Source: an uncultured Eubacteriales bacterium
GTDB lineage: Bacteria > Bacillota > Clostridia > Oscillospirales > Acutalibacteraceae
Assembly (NCBI GenBank): GCA_934630995.1
Contig: CAKTXU010000028.1
Coordinates: forward strand, 1 to 10,816
DNA length: 10,816 nucleotides
Direction: 5' to 3'
Below the pieces are notes generated by a model that did not search any database, was not told where the DNA came from, and saw only the letters and a program-made list of their open reading frames with translations. Positions 5,126-10,816 of the stretch are shown here, piece after piece. The position numbers and the translations under genes were made by a program. Within the stretch, counting starts at the first letter, position 1. Every line of letters begins with the position of its first letter.

Positions 5126-7776
5126 GACGGATGTTTTCCCTGGCCCGGGCGGGACTCGAGGGCCGGCGGCGCTCCTCCCTGCTGCTGCTGACCACCATCA
5201 CCCTGTCGGTGGTGTTCCTGGTGGTGATGGGGCTGATAGGCAGCAGCTCCCTTTATACCCTGGACTGGCAGAAAAAGGACACCTATGGAGAACAGAAGGC
5301 GCTCTGCTGGAACCTGTCCCCCGCCGCGGAAAAGGCCGTCCTTGAAAATCCCGCCTGGACAGAGGTGGGCCGGATGACCGTTTACGGGGCGGTGGCCTCC
5401 CGGCAGGATACCTGGCTCGGGATCGGCGCCCTGGACGAGGCGGGCCGCCGGCTGGCCCACATCCGGCTTACCGCGGGCCGCCTGCCCGAAACGGCGGCGG
5501 AAATCGTTCTGGAAGCGAGCGCCTACAAGCATATCGGGAGCAAGCCCTACGCCGTGGGGGACGATATCGCGCTGGATATCGCGGCCGCCGGTGACACGGA
5601 GGGGGAACCGCAGACCCGCCGTTATACGGTGGTAGGGCTTATGGACAGCTATACCGCCGTGTGGAAGAACACGTATACGCAGGTACTCGACGGCGCCTCC
5701 CCCCTGCTGCCGGCGTCCTTTCTCCTCTCCGAGGAGGGGGGAAGGGCGCTGGCGGCAGGCGCCGGACAGATGGAAATCCTGCTGCTGAACGGCCCCTCCA
5801 GCAGCTACGACGTCCTTAGAGCCGGTATCCCCAAGGGCGCCGGCTGGGCGCTGAACTATAACGTCTATCCCTCCATCGGCTACCACGGCGGGATGGGAGA
5901 GGACGCGCTGGGCGTCCTGGGTGTCAGCGCCCTGCTGGGGGGCGCTATCCTCCTGTGCATGATGGCCGTGCTGCTCAACGGCTTTCTGATGGCGGTGGAC
6001 AGGCGCAAGCGGCAGCTGGCGCTGCTGCGCAGCATCGGCGCCACCCGGAAGCAAGCCCGCTCGGTGATATTCTGCGAGGCCTTTCTGCTGATGGGGATCG
6101 GCATCCCGCTGGGACTGCTGCTGGGCGTCGCCCTCTCCTTCGGGGCCGTGAAGCTCTTTTCCATCATGGGGCAGAGCGAGCTTCACTATCATTTTTCCCC
6201 CTGGGTGCTCCTGCTGTCGGCGGCGATATGCGTCGCCTGCGTCAGCCTCGCGGTGCTTCTTCCCGCCCTGCGGGCTTCCCGCACGGCGCCCATTGCCGGG
6301 CTGCGCCCCGTCTATTTCAAAAACAAGGGGCGGGCCAAGGCCCGCCGGGGAGGGCGGACGCCTCTGCGCCCTCTGACCCTGATGCTCCTGTCCCTGCGCA
6401 AATCCAAGCTGAAAACCGCGCTGACCACCCTGATATTCGCGCTGGTCATCGTGGTCTTCAACCTGATGATGCTGTTCAATCTGACGGCCTATACCCTTTC
6501 GTACGAGATTCCCAACCTGTCCGTATACACCCGGGGAACAAGCGGCTACCGCCGCATAGCGCCCGCCAAGCCGCCCGAAGCGGGGACCTCGCTGCCCCTG
6601 TCCGTATTCGACACCCTGCGCCGAAACGACGCGGTGGCCCGCCAGAATGCGACCGTCGATACACAGTTTTTCTGCGCCGTTCCCCTGGACCGGTACGATT
6701 CCTATCTCAACGGGTATTTTCACTTCGACTATGAAATGCTGGGCGTGAGCGGCCGGGGACGCTTCCATTACGATTTCGGGGAACAAGGCGAATTCGGCTA
6801 TACCGATCAGGAATATCTGATCCCCCCCAACGTCTCGATTTTCGACGACGCCCTGCTGCGGGAATTCGCCCCCTACGTCACAGACGGCGCGGTGGATCCG
6901 GAGGCTGTCAACCGGGGGGAGGAAATCCTGCTCTGTATGCCCGATTACCTGCTGCAGGTCGAGCATGACGAACACAGCATGAGCACTCATCTGGAGCTGG
7001 TGCGCCAGGACACGCAGTTCGCCAAGGACAAGACCCTCTACACCAACACCCGTTGGAAAGCGGGGGAGACGTTGACCCTCACCTGGGTGGAGGAAAAGGA
7101 AGACGGGAGCTTCGCGCGGCACGATAAGGCCGTGCGGATAGGCGCCATCCTCCGGGACACGCCGCCCACCGACAACAACGCCCGGAGCGTCTTCGGCATC
7201 GCCGTGGGGGAGCAAACCCTGGCCAGGCTGGGCCTACCCTATCAAATCGACAGGGTGGCGGTGTATTTCCGCGACGACGCGGATATCGAAGCCACGGAGG
7301 CGGAGCTGGAACAGATGGTGTCCAACGCCTATCCGTCGGCGGAACTGCGGACGAAAACCGAGGAGGCGCTGGCGGATCAGCGCCTGCGCCGCACCACGCT
7401 GTCGGTGATGGCCATGCTGACCGTCTCCCTGCTGGCCCTGGGGTTCCTGGGACTGATGAACACCGTTTCCAGCCGCATCTACGCCCGTTCCCATGAAATC
7501 GGCCTGCTGCGCTGCATCGGCATGACCAAGGGGCAGGTCTGCCGGATGCTGCTGTACGAGGGCGCGGTTTTCGGGGTGCTGGCCTCCTTGGTGGGGAGCG
7601 CCGTATGCGCTTGGTTCCTGCCGCGGCTGCAGGACAACTGGGCGGCGGTGGGGACGCCGTATTATCTGGCGCTGAGCTGCGCGGTCTGCATCGTGCTGGC
7701 CGTGCTGACGATATTCTTCCCGGCCCGGGCGGCGCTGAAGAGCAGCCCGGTCGAAACCGTCCGCAGGAATGACTGA
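5122..7776 (+). CDS. ABC transporter permease with two FtsX domains
   Basis: 884-residue integral membrane protein, the permease partner of the ATPase just upstream. Visible layout: membrane helix about 18-40; first extracytoplasmic region about 42-262, resembling a MacB-type periplasmic core domain; helices near 263-290, 309-345 and 363-388 with the FtsX motif ALLRSIGATRKQ; helix 430-455; a second, larger extracytoplasmic region about 456-758; helices near 760-780, 814-832 and 847-868 with the second FtsX motif GLLRCIGMTKGQ. This is eight helices in two four-helix halves, unlike the ten-helix BceB with a single loop domain. Such permeases transmit ATP hydrolysis to external domains rather than forming a classic channel. 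Start: GTG 5122 with GGAGG (5113-5117) four bases upstream and overlapping the ATPase stop; ATG 5131 is the alternative but has a 13-base spacing. Exported substrate unknown; with the sensorless kinase, antimicrobial peptide or envelope-stress response is plausible but not shown. Confidence 0.93.
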   Translation: MRRMFSLARAGLEGRRRSSLLLLTTITLSVVFLVVMGLIGSSSLYTLDWQKKDTYGEQKALCWNLSPAAEKAVLENPAWTEVGRMTVYGAVASRQDTWLGIGALDEAGRRLAHIRLTAGRLPETAAEIVLEASAYKHIGSKPYAVGDDIALDIAAAGDTEGEPQTRRYTVVGLMDSYTAVWKNTYTQVLDGASPLLPASFLLSEEGGRALAAGAGQMEILLLNGPSSSYDVLRAGIPKGAGWALNYNVYPSIGYHGGMGEDALGVLGVSALLGGAILLCMMAVLLNGFLMAVDRRKRQLALLRSIGATRKQARSVIFCEAFLLMGIGIPLGLLLGVALSFGAVKLFSIMGQSELHYHFSPWVLLLSAAICVACVSLAVLLPALRASRTAPIAGLRPVYFKNKGRAKARRGGRTPLRPLTLMLLSLRKSKLKTALTTLIFALVIVVFNLMMLFNLTAYTLSYEIPNLSVYTRGTSGYRRIAPAKPPEAGTSLPLSVFDTLRRNDAVARQNATVDTQFFCAVPLDRYDSYLNGYFHFDYEMLGVSGRGRFHYDFGEQGEFGYTDQEYLIPPNVSIFDDALLREFAPYVTDGAVDPEAVNRGEEILLCMPDYLLQVEHDEHSMSTHLELVRQDTQFAKDKTLYTNTRWKAGETLTLTWVEEKEDGSFARHDKAVRIGAILRDTPPTDNNARSVFGIAVGEQTLARLGLPYQIDRVAVYFRDDADIEATEAELEQMVSNAYPSAELRTKTEEALADQRLRRTTLSVMAMLTVSLLALGFLGLMNTVSSRIYARSHEIGLLRCIGMTKGQVCRMLLYEGAVFGVLASLVGSAVCAWFLPRLQDNWAAVGTPYYLALSCAVCIVLAVLTIFFPARAALKSSPVETVRRND

Positions 7777-7789
7777 GGAGGTGTTTCCT

Positions 7790-8075
7790 ATGCGACTCTC
7801 GAAAAAAGGGGCGGGAATCCTGGCGGTGGCGGTTGCCTTCGTCCTGCTGGCAGGCTGGATAGCCTTCCTCTATGCCGACAGACAGACAGGCCGCCCGCCG
7901 CAGACAGGACGAGGTCATCCTGTCCGTGTTGGAGCGGGGCGTCATCGCCCTGTCTGTCCCCCTGGAAAAGCTGGAGGAGGCGGAAGCCGCCGGCAATACG
8001 GCTGACTGCCTGGGGGAAACCGCCAAGGATACCCGCTTACGGCTGCAGGCCTCCTTCCAAGGAACTCGTTCCTGA
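7790..8075 (+). CDS. Small single-helix membrane protein, reading frame broken at a GACA repeat
   Basis: ATG 7790 follows the permease stop by 13 bases and has a strong AGGAGGTG site (7776-7783) six bases upstream. As written the frame ends at 8005 after 71 residues. The first 32 form a basic N-terminus and one membrane helix (about 9-28, GILAVAVAFVLLAGW), then the frame turns into Pro/Arg/Gly-rich sequence with A/T-rich third positions. From about 7885 to a TGA at 8073-8075 another frame carries sensible coding sequence (QDEVILSVLERG, VPLEKLEEAEAA) with strong G/C third positions like its neighbours. The switch falls at (GACA)3 (7877-7888); deleting one 4-base unit joins the frames into a 93-residue protein. 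I recognise no family. N-in topology would put the helical tail outside. As last gene of the block it may be an accessory to the transporter. The break may be real, phase-variable or a sequencing error. Confidence 0.7.
7877..7889 (+). repeat. Tetranucleotide tandem repeat (GACA)3 inside a coding frame
   Basis: Three perfect GACA units (7877-7880, 7881-7884, 7885-7888) followed by G, placed where the small membrane protein changes frame. Each unit is four bases, so gain or loss of one shifts the frame; loss of one restores the longer protein. Three units is short compared with classic phase-variable tracts. Confidence 0.75.
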
Positions 8076-8087
8076 TTCAGTGAGAAT

Positions 8088-8125
8088 GGCCCGGGACTCT
8101 GCAGGCTGCAGGGCCCCGGGCCTTT
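8088..8125. terminator. Candidate terminator at the end of the transporter block
   Basis: GGCCCGGG (8088-8095) pairs with CCCGGGCC (8115-8122) around a 19-base loop that itself contains two CTGCAG palindromes. Only TTT follows on the plus strand, so the U tract is weak; the stem lies 12 bases after the last plus-strand stop and about 65 bases past the end of the convergent lipoprotein gene, so it could serve both. A T7 run at 8145-8151 lies further on without a clear stem in front of it. Confidence 0.5.
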
Positions 8126-8187
8126 GCCGACCCAGCGCGCGGTGTTTTTTTCGGTTAGCGCTGAAGACGTTTCCCACAGCCTGCACG

Positions 8188-9201
8188 TCAGCTCAAAAAG
8201 TGCTGCTTTGTCTTCTCAAGAAAGGTGTGATCGAAAATCGCCGCCATATCCGGCATCGCCGCAATCAGGCCGGCGTCCAGCATCTGTGCGGCCAGATTGC
8301 GGGTGCTTATCACGAATTCCTCTTCGATATCCCACAGCATTTCCAGATTGTCCTCCTCCGCCGTCAAAGCCGCCCCGCTGAAGCCCTGTACCGCAGCCGC
8401 CTCCAGTAATGCCTCCCGGTTTTCCCGCAGATTCTCCGCCGCCTGCCGGTGGGCGTCCACCATCTGTTGGAGCCAGTCCCGTTTGGCGGCGATAACGGCT
8501 TCGGTGGTCACCAGCACACGATTGACCGTGCCCAGGGTATTCTCCCGATAAGGATAGAGCAGCACCCGGCCGTAACCGCCCAGAATCGCCTCGCCGGCCT
8601 CCTCCGCGTCCGCGCAGTAGGCGTCGATCCGGCCTTCCCGCAGGGCGGCGTTCATTTCCCGCGGCGCCAGCGCCTCCCATTCCACGGAGGCGGCTTCAAT
8701 CCCAGCCTCCTTGAGGGCCAGCAGGAGCAGGGTATAACCGGTGGTGTCCGGCGTATAGCCCACCCGTTTCCCCTGGAGAGCCGCCGCCGTCTCCGACGCC
8801 GCGCCGCCCGTCCCCGCACCGGTCACCACGGCGATATCCCGCCCGGTCAGATTGCAGAGGACGGCCACCGGCTTCCCCTCGCTGCGGGCTTCGATGACGG
8901 CGGACAGGGGCGCCTCGCAGAAATCCAGTTCCCCCGCCAACAGAGCAGCCAGCGGCGCGGCCGGATCGGCATACTCCTTCCGCTGCGCGCTATAACCCGC
9001 TGGCAGATATTCCTCATATTCATACAGCGCCAGGGAACCGGCCGCCTTACAGACGCCGACGGTGCCGCCGGCGGTTTCCCCGGGGACGGAGGAACCGCCG
9101 GACACCACGCTCCTCGAATGGGCGCAGCCTCCGAGCAGGCCGGCGGCGGCCAGCACCGCCCCGGCTAGAGCCAGCCGCTTCCTGTTTTGCGAATATCTCA
9201 T
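8188..9201 (-). CDS. Solute-binding lipoprotein, NMT1/SsuA/TauA-like ABC transporter component
   Basis: 337-residue extracellular lipoprotein. A basic N-terminus and hydrophobic stretch lead to lipobox L23-G24-G25-C26, so it should be lipid-anchored at C26 after signal peptidase II cleavage. The mature part follows the two-lobed binding protein pattern of the nitrate/sulfonate/taurine/thiamine-precursor class: LAALLAGELDFCEAPLS (about 84-100), EGKPVAVLCNLTG (108-120), LQGKRVGYTPDTTGYTLL (142-159) and ALREGRIDAYCADAEEAG (186-203). These proteins hand small organic or inorganic anions, or pyrimidine precursors, to a membrane ABC importer. The start is ATG 9201 with GGGAGGA (9208-9214) six bases upstream; an in-frame ATG at 9249 lies upstream of the proposed promoter -10 and would bury the signal peptide. 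No partner ATPase or permease is visible; the gene appears monocistronic, converging on the transporter block and divergent from a secreted protein. Ligand not predictable. Confidence 0.87.
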   Translation of the reverse strand: MRYSQNRKRLALAGAVLAAAGLLGGCAHSRSVVSGGSSVPGETAGGTVGVCKAAGSLALYEYEEYLPAGYSAQRKEYADPAAPLAALLAGELDFCEAPLSAVIEARSEGKPVAVLCNLTGRDIAVVTGAGTGGAASETAAALQGKRVGYTPDTTGYTLLLLALKEAGIEAASVEWEALAPREMNAALREGRIDAYCADAEEAGEAILGGYGRVLLYPYRENTLGTVNRVLVTTEAVIAAKRDWLQQMVDAHRQAAENLRENREALLEAAAVQGFSGAALTAEEDNLEMLWDIEEEFVISTRNLAAQMLDAGLIAAMPDMAAIFDHTFLEKTKQHFLS

Positions 9202-9237
9202 ACCATATCCTCCCGTAAAGGCTTTCTTCCATCGTGC

Positions 9238-9268
9238 AGTATAGCACAAAATTTACCCGGCGGCGCAA
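9238..9268 (-). promoter_or_regulatory. Promoter for the solute-binding lipoprotein (extended -10)
   Basis: On the minus strand TATACT (9238-9243) is preceded by TGC (9244-9246), an extended -10. TTGCGC (9263-9268) is the nearest -35-like hexamer, with a long 19-base spacer. The predicted leader is about 30 bases and carries the GGGAGGA site. The -35 hexamer is one arm of the palindrome at 9263-9275. Confidence 0.52.
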
Positions 9269-9275
9269 ATTGCGC
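9263..9275. promoter_or_regulatory. 13-bp palindrome GCGCAA-A-TTGCGC, putative operator
   Basis: Perfect 6-bp inverted repeat with one central base, in the middle of the 153-bp divergent spacer. It covers the -35 region of the lipoprotein promoter, where a bound dimeric repressor would block RNA polymerase. It lies about 80 bases upstream of the secreted protein gene and might control that side as well. No regulator gene is adjacent, so the protein that binds it is unknown. Confidence 0.45.
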
Positions 9276-9292
9276 AAAGACTTAAGGCGGTT

Positions 9293-9322
9293 TTTACCCT
9301 GCCTTTACATGCCGGGCGTAAA
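9293..9322 (+). repeat. TTTAC direct repeats and an inverted GTAAA before the secreted protein gene
   Basis: TTTAC occurs at 9293-9297 and 9304-9308, 11 bases apart, and its complement GTAAA at 9318-9322; another TTTACCC lies at 9252-9258, 41 bases before the first. The 11-base period is the kind of spacing bound by OmpR-family dimers. No convincing -10 was found, so the promoter of the secreted protein is not assigned; TTTACA (9304-9309) could be its -35. Confidence 0.3.
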
Positions 9323-9354
9323 ACGGAAGACGACACGAAATAAGGAGGATATGT

Positions 9355-10816
9355 ATGAAAAAACTCAAGTACACGGCGGCGGCCCTGGCCGCGGCACAGC
9401 TTCTCGCCCTGGCCGCGCCGGTTTTCCCGGCATTGGCGGGCAGCGCGGCCATCGCGGGAAAATCCCATGTAAATCCCGGTTTCAGCTACGGCTCCAAGGC
9501 GGAGGATTATGTGGAGGGCCAGGACTATTATCTGCTGGAGAACGACTACATCAAGACGCTGATCGGAACGCAGAAGGCCAAAAACGACCAGAAGGGCCCC
9601 ATGTCCAACGGCGCCATCATGGACGCCGTGTCCAAGACCAGCAACCGCGAAAATCTCGACTGGACCCAGTTCATTCTGCGCTCCGGGATGGATGCCTCCT
9701 GGAACACCGCCGGAAAACCCGACGTACTGGATCTCAACACCCTGGAGGTCCGGGGCAACACGGTGGTGGGCACCGGCGCTTACGGCGCCAATCCCTCCAT
9801 CCAGGGGGAAGTGACTTACTCCATCGTGGAGAATACCCCTCTCATCAAAATGGAGGTCAGGCTGACCAATACCGGCAGCGAGGACTATGCGGGCTATTTC
9901 GAATATCTGATTGACCCGGATGAAGCGGGGGAGCAGCACACCTATGTGCCCGGCGTGGGCTGGACCCTGAGCAACAGCTCCACCGTTCTGACCGGGCATG
10001 AATGGACCGACAGCTACATCTTCGAGGGCTGCGCCGACGCCTATTCAGGCTATACCGCCCACGCCATCCTGTGGGACGACGCCGTTACCCCGGCCACCGG
10101 CCTGGTCAATGACGCGTATATCTTCGGCGCCTGGTTCGACGCTTCCCTGGTGGCGGGCGGCAGCAAAACGCTGACCTTCTACCACCTGCCGCACGATCCC
10201 GGCGGCGTCGGCGCTCCCTATGCGGAGGCGGCCTTTTGGGGTAAGGTGGTCCGGGGCGAGGCCGATCCGGCGGATTACGGCGTCGTGACCGGAACGGTGA
10301 CCGACCTGGACGGCAATCCCATCAAGGGCGCCGATGTGACCTGCCAGTACGCCGTGGGCGAGAAGCAGGGACAGACCGCCGCCACCGCCGCCACCGACAA
10401 GGAAGGGAAATACCAGGTACGGGTGGAAAAGGACGTTTACACCCTGACCGCCACCATCCCCGGCTACGCGCAGAGCTCCCAATCGGTGGATCTGAACACC
10501 CAGACAGCCCCCCGCGCCGACATCCTGCTTGACCGCTTCTCCGGCGTGCGGATTACCAAAGATACCAGCCTCCAGTCCCTGGGCGGCATCAACGAGTGCA
10601 AGCCGGGCGACTATGTGCTGGAAAACAATCTATTCGCTATGGCGGTGGCCGACAGCACGCGGGACGATCAGCTGAAACATTCCTCCGCCGGGCGGATTCT
10701 GGATATCGCGGCCACCGGGCGGCAGGATGTCATGGACTGGATTTTCACCAGCTGGATTTCCGACGTGAAACCTCATCAGCAGAATATCGAGGGCGGTACT
10801 CTGGCAGGCGATTCCT
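9355..10816 (+). CDS. Large secreted protein with a carboxypeptidase-regulatory-like domain and an internal duplication (3' end outside window)
   Basis: ATG 9355 has AAGGAGG (9342-9348) six bases upstream; a nearby ATG at 9351 is in another frame. The frame is open to the window edge (487 residues, no stop). Residues 1-28 form a Sec signal peptide ending FPALA, probable cleavage before G29. Residues about 29-305 look like an all-beta secreted region with many Thr/Asn/Gly and aromatic residues. Residues about 309-380 (VTGTVTDLDGNPIKGADVTC, DKEGKYQVRV, YTLTATIPGY) match the carboxypeptidase-regulatory-like beta-sandwich fold common in surface proteins. Residues 419-468 resemble 58-110: YVLEN/YLLEN, a polar stretch, GRILD/GAIMD, then DW plus a hydrophobic strand; the first module therefore appears to recur after the beta domain. 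No catalytic motif is recognised. A cell-surface or extracellular adhesin, sugar-binding or processing role is possible; cell-wall anchoring cannot be judged because the C-terminus is missing. Confidence 0.85.
   Translation, partial: MKKLKYTAAALAAAQLLALAAPVFPALAGSAAIAGKSHVNPGFSYGSKAEDYVEGQDYYLLENDYIKTLIGTQKAKNDQKGPMSNGAIMDAVSKTSNRENLDWTQFILRSGMDASWNTAGKPDVLDLNTLEVRGNTVVGTGAYGANPSIQGEVTYSIVENTPLIKMEVRLTNTGSEDYAGYFEYLIDPDEAGEQHTYVPGVGWTLSNSSTVLTGHEWTDSYIFEGCADAYSGYTAHAILWDDAVTPATGLVNDAYIFGAWFDASLVAGGSKTLTFYHLPHDPGGVGAPYAEAAFWGKVVRGEADPADYGVVTGTVTDLDGNPIKGADVTCQYAVGEKQGQTAATAATDKEGKYQVRVEKDVYTLTATIPGYAQSSQSVDLNTQTAPRADILLDRFSGVRITKDTSLQSLGGINECKPGDYVLENNLFAMAVADSTRDDQLKHSSAGRILDIAATGRQDVMDWIFTSWISDVKPHQQNIEGGTLAGDS

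Noticed and set aside
4747..7215. Very long open frame on the minus strand (822 codons)
   Set aside because: It is antisense to the ATPase and permease, which show clear family motifs. Its composition (Gly, Gln, His, Pro, Arg-rich with no domain pattern) is typical of the reverse shadow of a GC-rich gene.
8133..8163. CAGCGC...GCGCTG inverted repeat around a T7 run, considered as a terminator
   Set aside because: The T run lies inside the loop rather than after the stem, and no U tract follows on either strand, so it does not fit an intrinsic terminator.
8449..9168. Plus-strand frame of 239 codons
   Set aside because: It is antisense to the solute-binding lipoprotein, lacks a ribosome site and shows shadow-like composition.
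9253..9999. Minus-strand frame of 248 codons
   Set aside because: It overlaps the start and signal peptide of the secreted protein, which has a proper ribosome site; the reverse frame has no family features.

Overview
The window looks like a chromosomal segment of a GC-rich Gram-positive Clostridia member, most likely a gut Oscillospiraceae/Ruminococcaceae-type organism. The evidence is consensus AAGGAGG-type ribosome binding sites close to the starts, a PTS permease fragment of the cellobiose/lactose family, a lipoprotein solute-binding protein, an OmpR-family two-component system beside an FtsX-type ABC exporter, and coding frames with strongly G/C third positions. No tRNA, rRNA, CRISPR array, transposase or phage gene was seen. 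The taxonomic placement is inference from style, not from a marker gene.

Left end (1-2747). The window opens inside a gene whose visible part is the C-terminal end of a PTS EIIC membrane domain fused to a complete, apparently active EAL (c-di-GMP phosphodiesterase) domain. It converges on a FucO-like iron-dependent alcohol dehydrogenase on the minus strand; a 16-bp perfect hairpin between them can serve as a terminator in both directions. The dehydrogenase has its own promoter in a roughly 400-bp divergent spacer.

Centre (2748-8075). A compact plus-strand block encodes an OmpR/PhoB-type response regulator, a histidine kinase with one short membrane anchor and no sensor domain, an ABC ATPase of the MacB/LolD/BceA type, a large eight-helix permease with two FtsX domains, and a small single-helix membrane protein. 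The regulator and kinase genes overlap, as do the ATPase and permease genes. A 16-bp sequence, nearly palindromic upstream of the regulator, recurs with 12 of 16 matches upstream of the ATPase gene, about one helical turn closer to the proposed promoter. The simplest reading is a signal-responsive exporter module whose regulator controls both promoters; what it exports or senses cannot be read from the sequence. The small last gene is broken in frame exactly at a (GACA)3 tetranucleotide repeat, and loss of one unit would restore a 93-residue protein.

Right end (8076-10816). A minus-strand lipoprotein of the NMT1/SsuA/TauA-like solute-binding class stands alone without a visible ATPase or permease. 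It is divergent from a large secreted protein that runs off the window. That protein has a signal peptide, two similar modules (around residues 58-110 and 419-468) and a carboxypeptidase-regulatory-like beta domain between them. The 153-bp divergent spacer holds a 13-bp palindrome overlapping the lipoprotein promoter and several TTTAC/GTAAA elements on the other side.
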